Shown: one piece after another, positions 1 to 8,578 of the stretch
Layout of the letters: the number at the start of each line of letters is the position of its first letter
Numbering within the stretch: position 1 is the stretch's first letter
NCBI GenBank assembly: GCA_012735585.1
Contig: JAAYGX010000077.1
Location: 1-64,000, forward strand
DNA length: 64,000 nucleotides
From: Tissierella sp.
GTDB lineage: Bacteria; Bacillota; Clostridia; Tissierellales; Tissierellaceae
Direction: 5' to 3'
The notes under the pieces: generated by a model
Told to the model about the DNA's origin: nothing
Database searches by the model: none
What the model saw: only the letters and a program-made list of their open reading frames with translations
Position numbers and translations under genes: made by a program

Positions 1-1
1 A

Positions 2-1288
2 TTAATAAAGTAAGTTTCTGGATATTAAAGCGATCTCCGGTATAAACATTAACAGTGATATTATAAAGTACATAATAAAGTATGGTACCGTCTTCCTAAT
101 AACTGTCATATATGGTTTGTTAAATACCGCAGAAGCAGTAAATATATTACAACCAAATGGTGGTGTACAGGAACCTATCGCCGCTTGCATCGTAACTACA
201 ATTCCTAAGTGTATAGGGTCGATTCCTGCTGCTGCAGCTGGTCCTACGAACATTGGCGCTAATATAATGATCGCTACTAATTGGTCCGTAAACATACATG
301 CTACGAAGAAGAATATACTTACCATAGCCAATACTCTAAATGCACTTGGGTTCGCTCCAAGAACTGATGCAGCTAATACTTGTGGAACTCTGGCTAAGGA
401 TAGTACCCATGAAGTCGCTGCTCCAGCTGCTACTAATATAAATACTACAGATGTAACAACAGCTGTTGATAAAGCAATTTCTGTAATGTCTTTAAGTTTT
501 ATGGTTTTAAATATAAAGAATTCAAGAATGAATGCATATGCTACAGATACCGCTGCAGCTTCAGTAGGACTGAATAAACCTGAGTAAATACCACCTACTA
601 TAATTGCAGGGAAACCTAATGGTAATAATGCCTTCTTAAAGGACACCCATCTATCCGCCCATGATACTTTTTTCTCAACAGCTATGCCTTTTCTTTTGGC
701 ATCAAAATAATTATAAATCGCAAAGAAAGCTAATACAATTAATCCAGGTCCTACACCTGCGATGAACAATTCACCTACAGATGCTCCTGTTACTACACCG
801 TACATAACCATTACTGTACTTGGTGGTATCAATAGTGCGATATTTGCTGAATTTATTATTAATGCAATAGATTCTGATACGCCATAACCTTTGTTTACCA
901 TATCTTGATACATTGGCTTTCCTATGGCTACAACTGTTGCTTGTGTAGAGCCTGAGATTGCTCCGAAAATTGTACAAGTTGCTGCAGTTGTAATAGCCAA
1001 TCCGCCTCTAATATGCCCAACAAATGTATATACAAAATCTAATAATCTTTTAGAAGTTTGTCCATAACTCATTATGTCTGCCGCAAATATAAACATTGGC
1101 ACTGCTAATAATGAGAATACTTCAATTCCACCTGTTGCTTGTTGTGTTAGCCACATTAAATCAATATCAGGCATGTATCGTAATATTGCTAAAACTGGAG
1201 CCAATAGTAGTCCAACCATCATAGGCGCACCTAAAAATAGAAGTACAAACATAACTACCAGTAGAAAAATACCCATGCTTATTGCCAT
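2..1288 (-). CDS. dctM: TRAP transporter large permease (DctM family)
   Basis: 428-residue, very hydrophobic protein of the length usual for the DctM subunit, which forms the sodium-driven translocation channel of tripartite (TRAP) transporters in the cytoplasmic membrane. About 12 membrane segments are apparent. The family's glycine/proline-rich stretches are visible, for example IPPSTVMVMYG near residue 155 and a C-terminal GCTPPFG motif. It is complete: the ATG at 1286-1288 follows a GGGGG ribosome binding site, and the TAA is at 2-4. It is the third gene after the M20 hydrolase and DctQ, with 27 bases to dctQ. A periplasmic DctP binding protein is needed but is not in the window, so it may lie just beyond position 1. 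The substrate is unknown; the adjacent amidohydrolase suggests N-substituted amino acids or related carboxylates (inference). Confidence 0.93.
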   Translation of the reverse strand: MAISMGIFLLVVMFVLLFLGAPMMVGLLLAPVLAILRYMPDIDLMWLTQQATGGIEVFSLLAVPMFIFAADIMSYGQTSKRLLDFVYTFVGHIRGGLAITTAATCTIFGAISGSTQATVVAIGKPMYQDMVNKGYGVSESIALIINSANIALLIPPSTVMVMYGVVTGASVGELFIAGVGPGLIVLAFFAIYNYFDAKRKGIAVEKKVSWADRWVSFKKALLPLGFPAIIVGGIYSGLFSPTEAAAVSVAYAFILEFFIFKTIKLKDITEIALSTAVVTSVVFILVAAGAATSWVLSLARVPQVLAASVLGANPSAFRVLAMVSIFFFVACMFTDQLVAIIILAPMFVGPAAAAGIDPIHLGIVVTMQAAIGSCTPPFGCNIFTASAVFNKPYMTVIRKTVPYFIMYFIISLLMFIPEIALISRNLLY

Positions 1289-1315
1289 TTTTATTCCCCC
1301 ATTTCTATATTATAA

Positions 1316-1861
1316 TTATTTAATTCCAACTTCTTCATCAAATTTACCCAAAGGGCTTATATTGTTAAAATATATATTATCCTTATACTTAAGATTCAGT
1401 ATTAGATTAATTAAGTACTGTATACCACCTAGTGTAAATCCTATTGGCATGAACATTGTAATTATATACACAGGTACCTCTAATGCTGGTGTAACCCTTC
1501 CACTTCCAACAACTGTGGTAAAATATTTAAAGCTTAGGTATGCAAATAAGAACATTGTAATCATAGTTATAAGTCCTGATAATACCGCAATTACTTTTTT
1601 AACTTTATTTGCTGATAAATCTATTATGGCAGACATATTTATGTGGGATCCTTCTCTAGCCGCATATCCTACTCCCATAAATGTAGTTACTACTACCAAA
1701 AACTGCCCAACCTCTTCAGCCCATGACCAAGAGTTCATAAATACTCTTCTTGCAATAACATTTCCAACTAAAACGATTGTTGTCAATATAATACTGTAAG
1801 ATAAGAAGAACTTTTCAATTTTCATAATAATATCATCAATCTTTTTTATTGCTGTTAACAT
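1316..1861 (-). CDS. dctQ: TRAP transporter small permease (DctQ family)
   Basis: 181 residues with four predicted membrane helices. The family-typical SWAEEVGQFLVV stretch, around residue 40, lies at the start of the second helix. DctQ is the small membrane subunit that pairs with DctM in TRAP transporters. The ATG at 1859-1861 has a GGAGG site about 8 bases upstream. The gene lies between the M20 hydrolase (22-base gap) and dctM, so the three are very likely one transcript. The identification rests on length, topology and position next to DctM, because DctQ sequences are poorly conserved. Confidence 0.88.
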   Translation of the reverse strand: MLTAIKKIDDIIMKIEKFFLSYSIILTTIVLVGNVIARRVFMNSWSWAEEVGQFLVVVTTFMGVGYAAREGSHINMSAIIDLSANKVKKVIAVLSGLITMITMFLFAYLSFKYFTTVVGSGRVTPALEVPVYIITMFMPIGFTLGGIQYLINLILNLKYKDNIYFNNISPLGKFDEEVGIK

Positions 1862-1883
1862 GGCTTACCTCCATTCAATATTT

Positions 1884-3062
1884 TTACTTTTTACCTAAGT
1901 ATTCCATTGCTGATCTAACGTGCATCTCAACACCTATTTCCAGGGCATCTTCATCTATATTAAACTTTGGATGATGATGTGGGTAATCAGTTCCTTTTTC
2001 TTTATTTCCCATACCTACAAAATAGAATGTTGAAGGTATATCTACTGTGAACTCAGAGAAATCTTCTCCAGCCATCGTTTGATATGGTACTAGGTTTTCT
2101 TCACCTACTAAATCTGAAGCAATTTTCCTAACAATAGAAGTCATTTCTTTGTCATTGGATACTGTGAAATTACTTGTTTGGAATTCGATTTCATATGTTG
2201 TATCAAATGTTTCACAGATACCTTTGACGATTTTTTCTAATCGTTCTCTCGGTCTCTCTTCAGAGTCTGGACCACCTTTATAAAGGTATCTCAGGGTCCC
2301 TTCTAATTCACAAGTCTCCGGAATAATATTTGATGATGTTCCAGAAGCAACCTTAGCAAAGGATACAATGGTTGGTGTAAGTGGGTTGATTTGTTTGGTA
2401 GCGATTGTTTGTGAACCCATGATGATCTGAGCCGCAACTATAACTGGATCTATGGCATATTGAGGCATGGCAGTATGACCACCTTTACCTGTGATTTTAA
2501 TTTTAAATATGTCCATAGCCCCCATTACCGGGCCAACGCTTACACTCATCTTTCCTGTTTCTATAGGACTCCATAAATGGATAGCCACTGCAGCATCCAC
2601 CTTAGGATTCTCTAGGACTCCTTCTTCAACCATATATTTTGCTCCAGCATCTTCTTCATTTGGTTGGAATACAAATTTTATATTGCCATATAGCTTGTCC
2701 TTATTTTTTGTAAGTATCTTTGCAGCTACTAGAAGCATAGCCATGTGTCCATCATGAGCACACGCATGCATTTTGCCAATATTTGTCGATTTATAAGGAA
2801 TATCGTTTTCCTCAGTGACGGGAAGAGCGTCCATATCTGCCCGCATTAATAATGTTGGTCCCTCATATTCACCTTTGAGCAATGCTACAACACCTGTTTT
2901 AGCTACATTTCTTTGTACCTCTAATCCTAATCCTTCTAAATAATCCGCTATAATTGCTGATGTTCTGAACTCTTCAAATCCAAGTTCAGGATATTGATGA
3001 AAATCTCTTCTTAAATTTATTAGTTCTTCTTTAAGTAAAGTTATTTCTTTTTTAAGATCCAT
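1884..3062 (-). CDS. M20 family amidohydrolase (first paralogue)
   Basis: 392-residue M20D-type metallohydrolase, the family of N-acyl-amino-acid amidohydrolases, hippurate hydrolase and related aminoacylases, likely cytoplasmic. Visible motifs are HQYPELGFEE near residue 22, the metal-binding HACAHDGH around residue 100, the EEDAGA glutamates near residue 138 and HHHPKFNIDEDAL at the C-terminus. A dimerisation domain interrupts the catalytic domain, as in the family. A strong AGGAGG site precedes the ATG. It is first in an apparent operon with dctQ and dctM, which suggests the transporter brings in its substrate. The protein at 6259-7428 is a clear paralogue of similar length sharing nearly all these motifs. 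Three copies of the conserved bipartite motif precede this gene. The exact acyl or carbamoyl substrate cannot be read from sequence. Confidence 0.9.
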   Translation of the reverse strand: MDLKKEITLLKEELINLRRDFHQYPELGFEEFRTSAIIADYLEGLGLEVQRNVAKTGVVALLKGEYEGPTLLMRADMDALPVTEENDIPYKSTNIGKMHACAHDGHMAMLLVAAKILTKNKDKLYGNIKFVFQPNEEDAGAKYMVEEGVLENPKVDAAVAIHLWSPIETGKMSVSVGPVMGAMDIFKIKITGKGGHTAMPQYAIDPVIVAAQIIMGSQTIATKQINPLTPTIVSFAKVASGTSSNIIPETCELEGTLRYLYKGGPDSEERPRERLEKIVKGICETFDTTYEIEFQTSNFTVSNDKEMTSIVRKIASDLVGEENLVPYQTMAGEDFSEFTVDIPSTFYFVGMGNKEKGTDYPHHHPKFNIDEDALEIGVEMHVRSAMEYLGKK

Positions 3063-3128
3063 CTTTTTCCTCCTCTCTTTCTTACTTTAGCAATGTTCTT
3101 TAATAATACTTCAAATTTTTCAAACAAC

Positions 3129-3175
3129 CATCTGTATAATTGTATGAATTATAGTTGGTTTTTTTAGTCAATTTT
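3129..3175 (-). promoter_or_regulatory. Bipartite motif copy 1 (upstream of M20-dctQM)
   Basis: Plus-strand blocks are CATC, seven bases, TTGTATGAATT (3140-3150), 14 bases, then TAGTCAATTTT (3165-3175). It lies 67 bases before the M20 start codon. It is one of six matching copies in this window, all in the same orientation relative to the adjacent minus-strand gene. Candidate binding site for the PucR regulator encoded at 8579-10237 (inference). Confidence 0.65.
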
Positions 3176-3266
3176 ATCTTTAGATTATTTATTATAAAAA
3201 TGATTATATCTAAAGTCTGTACTCTCTGACTTTAATCTATATATTATTATATTGGTAAACTGTTTA

Positions 3267-3313
3267 CATCAACCGAATTGTATGAATTCTATTAAGTATT
3301 TTTAGTCAATTTG
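3267..3313 (-). promoter_or_regulatory. Bipartite motif copy 2
   Basis: CATC at 3267-3270, TTGTATGAATT at 3278-3288 and TAGTCAATTTG at 3303-3313. Block order and spacing are the same as in copies 1, 4 and 6. It is about 205 bases upstream of the M20 start. Confidence 0.65.
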
Positions 3314-3395
3314 TTTATGTAAAAAAAGATTGTTTTTATATAATACATTATTTTTATATCCCTGTCTTTAGGTAATTTTAGCTAGGTTGCATAAA

Positions 3396-3428
3396 AAAAT
3401 AGAAAGATATTGCTTATCTCTCTATTTT
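3396..3428 (-). terminator. Probable intrinsic terminator of alr
   Basis: AAAATAGA and TCTATTTT arms enclose a second stem (AGATA/TATCT), with T-rich sequence following on the minus strand. It lies downstream of alr and upstream of the M20-dctQM unit. Confidence 0.55.
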
Positions 3429-3522
3429 AAAATAATTGAATATGGATATGTTCAATTACTATGGCCTATGAAGCTTAGTTTAATAAATATATTCATATTA
3501 TATTTTTTATAAAAGCTTTTAT

Positions 3523-3568
3523 CATCGGAATAATTGTATGATTTTATATTGATTTAATAGTCAATCTG
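3523..3568 (-). promoter_or_regulatory. Bipartite motif copy 3
   Basis: CATC at 3523-3526, TTGTATGA at 3534-3541 and TAGTCAATCTG at 3558-3568. The spacing is one base shorter than in most copies. It is directly downstream of alr and about 460 bases upstream of the M20 start, so it may be a distal or weaker site. Confidence 0.55.
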
Positions 3569-3591
3569 TATAGATGGGATATAGTCCTCGG

Positions 3592-4710
3592 CTAAATATA
3601 AAGAACCGGTACTCTTTTTCCAATTCTAGTGACTACCTCAATAGATATTGTTCCAGCAATATCTCCAATCTCTTCAGCGCTAATTTTTTCGTCTCCTTGA
3701 CTTCCTAAGATGACAACTTCATCTCCTAGTTCTACATGGTTAACTTCTGTTAAATCTACCATAAACTGATCCATACATATGGTGCCTACGATAGGACATC
3801 TTTTTCCATTGATTAGAACAAATCCAGTGTTTGCTAATTTTCTAAATACACCATCTACATAACCCATAGGAATGATACCAATTTTGGATGGACGATTGGC
3901 AATAAATGTCCTTCCATAGCTTATAGAAGAGCCCTCATCTAAATCCTTGATATGGACTAATTTGGCCTTTAAAGACATCACTGGTTCTAATTCAATGATT
4001 GGATTTTGTTTCATTTCAGGCCCTGGATATAGACCATATATGGAAGTTCCTGGTCGGACCATATTCAAATGCATCTCTTTAAAGTTTATTGTTGCGGCAC
4101 TATTGGCAACATGCTTGATAGGTATATGGACACCTTTTTTATCTAACTCATTTAATACAAATTTAAACTTTTCAAATTGCTCAAATACATATGAATTATT
4201 CTTTTGATCCGCTGTAGAGAGATGTGTATATATTCCTTCTATTGTTATATTAGAAAGTAAATTGATCTTTTTAATATCATCAATTGATTCAACTTCTGGC
4301 ATAAATCCTAGTCTTCCCATACCCGTATCCATCTTAATATGAATTTTTACAACTTTATTCTTTTCTTTAGCTATTTCATTTAACTCATATGCTTGGGAAT
4401 ATTTATATATGGCTGGCATCAAATCATAATCTATAATCTTTGTATAATCCTCGGATGGTGTATGACCTAATACTAATATAGGGTTCTGCATATTATTTTC
4501 TCTTAGGTGTATTCCTTCTTCCACCATAACAACTGCAAATCTTTGGATGCCCTCTTCCATGAGTATTTCAGATACTTTTATAGCCCCATGTCCATAGGCA
4601 TCCGCTTTTATTACCCCCATAAATTCAACATCATTGTCTATACATTTTTTTAGGTTTCTTATATTTTTTCTTAATGCATTTGTATTAATTTCAAGCCAAG
4701 CTGCCCGCAT
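3592..4710 (-). CDS. alr: Alanine racemase
   Basis: 372-residue fold-type III PLP enzyme interconverting L- and D-alanine. The PLP lysine is K35 in VIKADAYGHG, and the second catalytic residue is Y265 in SISYGRTF. MDTGMGRLGF (from residue 128) and MVRPGTSIYG (from residue 218) are also family-typical. The ATG is preceded by GGAGG. Its place behind an AGCS (alanine/glycine-type) symporter and an amidohydrolase suggests a catabolic racemase or one feeding D-alanine turnover. It need not be the sole cell-wall enzyme, since many spore-formers carry two. A weak hairpin at 4749-4780 separates it from the symporter gene, so its level may be tuned by partial termination. Confidence 0.93.
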   Translation of the reverse strand: MRAAWLEINTNALRKNIRNLKKCIDNDVEFMGVIKADAYGHGAIKVSEILMEEGIQRFAVVMVEEGIHLRENNMQNPILVLGHTPSEDYTKIIDYDLMPAIYKYSQAYELNEIAKEKNKVVKIHIKMDTGMGRLGFMPEVESIDDIKKINLLSNITIEGIYTHLSTADQKNNSYVFEQFEKFKFVLNELDKKGVHIPIKHVANSAATINFKEMHLNMVRPGTSIYGLYPGPEMKQNPIIELEPVMSLKAKLVHIKDLDEGSSISYGRTFIANRPSKIGIIPMGYVDGVFRKLANTGFVLINGKRCPIVGTICMDQFMVDLTEVNHVELGDEVVILGSQGDEKISAEEIGDIAGTISIEVVTRIGKRVPVLYI

Positions 4711-4748
4711 AGTATCTCCTCCTTAAGGAAGTTTTAATATGTAAAGAT

Positions 4749-4780
4749 GAAAGGTAGACTTAAATTTAAATCTACCTTTT
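4749..4780 (-). terminator. Intra-operon hairpin before alr
   Basis: Arms AAAGGTAGA (4750-4758) and TCTACCTTT (4771-4779) lie between the symporter stop and the alr start. The T-run is short, so partial termination or RNA processing is more likely than a full stop. Confidence 0.5.
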
Positions 4781-4795
4781 AATCCCAGATAAAAC

Positions 4796-6193
4796 TTAAT
4801 TACTCTTAGCAGTCTTATGTTCTATATCTTTTAGATAAAACTTGCCTTTTGTATTGAAATATTCATTTGTTAATTCAACTACTTCCTTACTTAACAATGC
4901 AACAGCAATCATATTTGGCACCAAAATCATGGCTAAGGTTATATCTAAGAATTTCCACATAACCTGTGCCCCACCAACTGCACCAACATAAATGGAAATT
5001 ACATAGATATATTTCATAAATTTAGCCGCTTTTAATCCAAATAAGTATTCTGCTTGTTTTTCACCATAGTAAATCAACACTATTAATGTAGAAATAACAA
5101 AGAATACTAGTGAAATAGTTACAATTGCACCACCAACTTGACCAAAAGCCTCTGTAAATGCCATAGTGGTCATTGTGCCGTTATTACCTGATGTTACATT
5201 TGGTGATTGCCATACGCCAGTTATTAATATTGAAAATGCCGTCGCTGTACATATCACTACTGTATCAAGGAATACTTCCATAATACCCCATAGCCCTTGT
5301 CGAACTGGATGATCTGTAGTAGCTGTTGCATGGGCAATAGGTGCAGTTCCAAGACCTGCTTCATTGGAATATAGGCCTCTTGCAAAACCATTACGGATCG
5401 CTGCTGATACTGCAGCGCCTGCAAATCCGCCTATAGCTGCTGTACCTGTAAATGCTGAGCCAAAAATAAGTCCAATAACTCCTGGTAATTTTGATATATT
5501 CATTAGTACAATTATTATTGAACCACCTACATATAATATTGACATCAATGGGACAAATTTCTCAGTAAATGCACCGATTCTCTTTATACCACCAATAACA
5601 ACGATTCCTACAACTATTAGTGAAATGATTCCAGTAATCATGGGATTAATATTAAATACTTCTTGAGCTGCTGCCGCAACTGAATTCGCTTGAACCATTG
5701 TACTTGGTAGCACTTCTAACATCAAGGAAAATGCAAAGAATATGCCAAGCCATTTCATATTAAGTCCCTTAGAAATATAATAAGTAGGACCACCAACAAA
5801 TTCACCCAAATCATTCTTTTCTCTATACTTTAAAGCTAAAACAACCTCAGAATATTTCAAAGCCATTCCTAATAATGCCACAAACCACATCCAAAACACT
5901 GCCCCAGGTCCACCAGAAAATATCGCAACAGAAACCCCTACGATATTTCCAGCCCCTACAGCACATGCTAAGGCTGAAGTCAATGCTTGAAATGGGGATA
6001 TGGTTCCTTCACCTTTTGCTTCTTTACTAAACATCTTTCCTAGAGTATCTTTAAAAATATATCCAATATATTTAAAGTGAAAAAACTTTAACCGAATTGC
6101 CATAAATATACTTCCAACAACAAGTACTGTTAAAATAGGTAAACCCCAAAGCCAATCTGATATAGCGGTTACAACATTTACAAAAGAATCCAT
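4796..6193 (-). CDS. AGCS family sodium:alanine/glycine symporter
   Basis: 465-residue, roughly 11-helix membrane protein. It carries the AGCS hallmark GTISPFQALTSALA followed by VGAGNIVGV (about residues 63-86), and a central GFARGLYSNEAGLG segment with APIAHA. The family imports small neutral amino acids (alanine, glycine, serine) with sodium. The start is supported by TAAGGAGG eight bases upstream of the ATG. It lies 65 bases after the second M20 hydrolase and 85 bases before alr, all on one strand. This forms a likely unit for uptake of alanine-like amino acids, racemisation and release from N-acyl forms. Confidence 0.93.
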   Translation of the reverse strand: MDSFVNVVTAISDWLWGLPILTVLVVGSIFMAIRLKFFHFKYIGYIFKDTLGKMFSKEAKGEGTISPFQALTSALACAVGAGNIVGVSVAIFSGGPGAVFWMWFVALLGMALKYSEVVLALKYREKNDLGEFVGGPTYYISKGLNMKWLGIFFAFSLMLEVLPSTMVQANSVAAAAQEVFNINPMITGIISLIVVGIVVIGGIKRIGAFTEKFVPLMSILYVGGSIIIVLMNISKLPGVIGLIFGSAFTGTAAIGGFAGAAVSAAIRNGFARGLYSNEAGLGTAPIAHATATTDHPVRQGLWGIMEVFLDTVVICTATAFSILITGVWQSPNVTSGNNGTMTTMAFTEAFGQVGGAIVTISLVFFVISTLIVLIYYGEKQAEYLFGLKAAKFMKYIYVISIYVGAVGGAQVMWKFLDITLAMILVPNMIAVALLSKEVVELTNEYFNTKGKFYLKDIEHKTAKSN

Positions 6194-6258
6194 AAATTAA
6201 CCTCCTTATATTTAAAAGCTTTACTCGGTTACATTATTATTAATAATTTCATTTGAAG

Positions 6259-7428
6259 TTAACAATTTAAATATTTAAGCGCAGATCTTACATGGATTTC
6301 TACACCAATTTCCAAAACATCTTCATCTATATTGAACTTTGGATGATGATGTGGATAATCTGTTCCTTTTTCTTTATTTGCTACACCTAAAAATATAAAT
6401 GTACTTGGTACACGCTCAGAGAACTCCGAAAAGTCTTCTCCCAACATAACACTAATGTCTGAAGTAATAATGTTTTCTTTTCCTATATGCTTTTCCCCTA
6501 CTTCTTTTACTAATGCCGTCATTTTCTCATCATTGTTTAGTAGTTCATTCCCACATTTAAATTCTAGTGAAAATGTAGTTCTATGAACTTTAGATAAGCC
6601 TTCAACTATTTCTCTCATTCTTTCTTGGATCACCTTTGTATTAGGATGTAAACATCTAATGGAGCCTTCGATTTCAACCTTTTCAGGTATAATTATTGGG
6701 GAGGTGCCTGCGTTTATTTTCCCAAAGGTCACAATTGTAGGCGTCAATGCATCTATTTCATTTAATGCCATCTCTTGTAATGCTTTTATCATATCGATTC
6801 CGGCTAAAATTGGACTGATTGCTGTATGTGGCGCTCCCCCATGTCCACCCTTTCCATTTACTGTTAATTTAAAGTAATAGCTAGATGCCATCAGTGGACC
6901 TGAGATGATGCCAATTTTACCTGATTCAATAGGAGACCAAAGATGGATTCCAAGTGCTGCATCTACCTTAGGGTTTTCAAGTATACCTTCATTGATCATG
7001 ATTTCAGCACCAGCATCTTCTTCATTGGGCTGAAATATGAATTTAATGTTTCCCTCTATTTGATCTTTCTTGCTGGATAATACCTTTGCGGCAACCAACA
7101 TCATTGCAAGATGACCGTCATGACCACATCCATGCATGATACCAGGGTTTTGTGAACTAAAACTTAGACCCGTCTCTTCTTCCAATGGCAGTGCATCCAT
7201 ATCTGTCCTTAAAGCAATCGTCTTACCAGGACTCTTTCCTTTTAATAATCCTACCACCCCTGTTTTAGCAACATTTCTTTGGACTTCAATACCTAGTTTC
7301 TCTAAATAATCTCCTACAATCTTTCCAGTTCTATACTCCTCAAATCCTAGTTCAGGGTGTTGATGAAAATCTCTCCTTAATTCTATTAATTCATCTCTCA
7401 AATCCGTAATCTCTCTTTTTATGTCCAT
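6259..7428 (-). CDS. M20 family amidohydrolase (second paralogue)
   Basis: 389-residue M20D amidohydrolase, paralogous to the protein at 1884-3062. It shares HQHPELGFEEYRTG, HGCGHDGH (metal ligands, near residue 96), NEEDAGAE and the C-terminal HHHPKFNIDEDVLEIGVE. The start is the ATG at 7426-7428 with GGAGG about 12 bases upstream. It opens the apparent operon M20-AGCS-alr, and bipartite motif copy 4 lies 85 bases upstream. The two paralogues sit in different transcription units under the same motif, so they may act on related but distinct N-acyl or N-carbamoyl amino acids. That is inference, because the family's specificity is broad. Confidence 0.9.
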   Translation of the reverse strand: MDIKREITDLRDELIELRRDFHQHPELGFEEYRTGKIVGDYLEKLGIEVQRNVAKTGVVGLLKGKSPGKTIALRTDMDALPLEEETGLSFSSQNPGIMHGCGHDGHLAMMLVAAKVLSSKKDQIEGNIKFIFQPNEEDAGAEIMINEGILENPKVDAALGIHLWSPIESGKIGIISGPLMASSYYFKLTVNGKGGHGGAPHTAISPILAGIDMIKALQEMALNEIDALTPTIVTFGKINAGTSPIIIPEKVEIEGSIRCLHPNTKVIQERMREIVEGLSKVHRTTFSLEFKCGNELLNNDEKMTALVKEVGEKHIGKENIITSDISVMLGEDFSEFSERVPSTFIFLGVANKEKGTDYPHHHPKFNIDEDVLEIGVEIHVRSALKYLNC

Positions 7429-7512
7429 TTGCTAAATATTCCTCCTTTCATCATTACTTTTTAAAAAAGTATACTTTCCTATTATTATTTTATTATAAAT
7501 CGATTAATATAT

Positions 7513-7559
7513 ATTTATAAAAATTGTATGAATTATCTCATAACACTCTAGTCACTTTG
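7513..7559 (-). promoter_or_regulatory. Bipartite motif copy 4 (upstream of M20-AGCS-alr)
   Basis: TTGTATGAATT at 7524-7534 and TAGTCACTTTG at 7549-7559, spaced like copy 1. The CATC block is absent here (ATTT instead). It ends 85 bases before the start codon. A TATAAT-like box follows on the minus strand about 30 bases nearer the gene. Confidence 0.62.
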
Positions 7560-7583
7560 TACTATGTCAAAATCTATTAATGC

Positions 7584-8312
7584 TTAATATTTTTCAAGTA
7601 AACTTCCATACCCTCTAATACTATCTTTCACACCACTGATTCTTAATGCATGCCAAAATGTAGCTTGTATTGCGGATATTACTGGTTTTCCTAAATCTTT
7701 CTCTAAATGTTGTAATATACCGATACTTCGAATCCCTGTACAAAGTATGGCGATGGCTTCTGCATCTTCAGTATCGGCTGCCTTTGCTAGTTTATAAACC
7801 GTTTCTAGGGACTGGCTATCGATTTCCCTATCATATAAAAGATTTAATCCTATTAAATTGGTTACTTCAAAGCCACTTTCCTCTAAGTACTTTTTTCCTC
7901 TCTCATTAACTTCCCCAATATAAGGGGTTGCTACCGCTATTTTCTTTACTCCTAAAGCCTTTAAAGCAGTCACTGCAGCTCCAGATGTGGTAATACATGG
8001 TATGCCATTTGATGCACTCTCCATATTCTCAATTAATTCCCTATCGTATTCACAACCACCAATAAAACTGCCGCTTGTACAACCTAAGGCTATTACATCT
8101 AGAGGAGCTTGGGATAATAATCTTGCCGCTTCAACTCCCTGACTACCTATTAAAGATAATTGTTCCGCATTGGTTTCCAAAAGAGATATCCTTGTAGTAC
8201 ATGTAATTACTCCTTCTGGAGACATTGCATAAAACTCTGGTTCCATAACCCAGCCAGGTGATGGATAGATTAATCCAATCTTTGCCCTTGCACCATACGA
8301 AAAATCTTTCAT
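7584..8312 (-). CDS. Asp/Glu racemase superfamily protein (maleate isomerase/arylmalonate decarboxylase-like)
   Basis: 242 residues. The N-terminus (ARAKIGLIYPSPGWVMEPEFY) resembles maleate cis-trans isomerase and arylmalonate decarboxylase relatives of the Asp/Glu racemase superfamily. Both catalytic cysteines expected of a two-cysteine member are present: C78 in ALGCTSGSF and C191 in ILCTGIRS. That argues against a pure arylmalonate decarboxylase, which keeps only one, and fits an isomerase or racemase. In this setting (M20 hydrolases, alanine racemase) a racemase for hydantoin-like or amino-acid substrates is also possible. It is a single gene divergent from the PucR regulator, with motif copy 5 in the shared intergenic region. 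The superfamily is secure; the substrate is not. Confidence 0.8.
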   Translation of the reverse strand: MKDFSYGARAKIGLIYPSPGWVMEPEFYAMSPEGVITCTTRISLLETNAEQLSLIGSQGVEAARLLSQAPLDVIALGCTSGSFIGGCEYDRELIENMESASNGIPCITTSGAAVTALKALGVKKIAVATPYIGEVNERGKKYLEESGFEVTNLIGLNLLYDREIDSQSLETVYKLAKAADTEDAEAIAILCTGIRSIGILQHLEKDLGKPVISAIQATFWHALRISGVKDSIRGYGSLLEKY

Positions 8313-8396
8313 ATTTCCTCCTTATTGTGATTTATTTTATGATAATAATTGTGTATTATATTTATAATATAGAATAATAGAATCTATAATAAAAAA

Positions 8397-8442
8397 CATT
8401 GTATTAATTGTATGAATTATCAAAATATAATTAGTCAATTTG
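8397..8442 (-). promoter_or_regulatory. Bipartite motif copy 5 (racemase-like/PucR divergent region)
   Basis: CATT at 8397-8400, TTGTATGAATT at 8408-8418 and TAGTCAATTTG at 8432-8442 (one base shorter spacer). It lies 85 bases upstream of the racemase-like gene and about 136 bases upstream of pucR on the other strand. It could therefore serve both activation and autoregulation. Confidence 0.62.
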
Positions 8443-8578
8443 TAATAGTTGAACAATAGTAATATAATTTTATTGTTGAAGAAATTAAAAACACCTTAAA
8501 GAAATTTATGATACAATGAAAATGATTTCATATGATAATTTTTAATTTGAGTTATTTAGTATTTAGGAGGTTATAGGA

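Larger units (their letters stand above)
3063..3591. other. 529-bp regulatory intergenic region
   Basis: No gene is seen here. The region holds three copies of the bipartite motif described separately (3129-3175, 3267-3313, 3523-3568), all oriented towards the downstream M20 hydrolase. It also holds a hairpin with flanking A/T runs at 3396-3428, which fits an intrinsic terminator for the alr transcript. A short inverted repeat (AAAGTC/GACTTT, 3211-3237) lies between motif copies 1 and 2. Confidence 0.7.

Noticed and set aside
117-587. 156-codon plus-strand reading frame inside dctM
   Set aside because: It is antisense to a well-supported gene, has no ribosome binding site, and its repetitive Ala/Thr/Asn composition is that of an opposite-strand shadow. 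The frame at 1074-1799 was rejected for the same reason.
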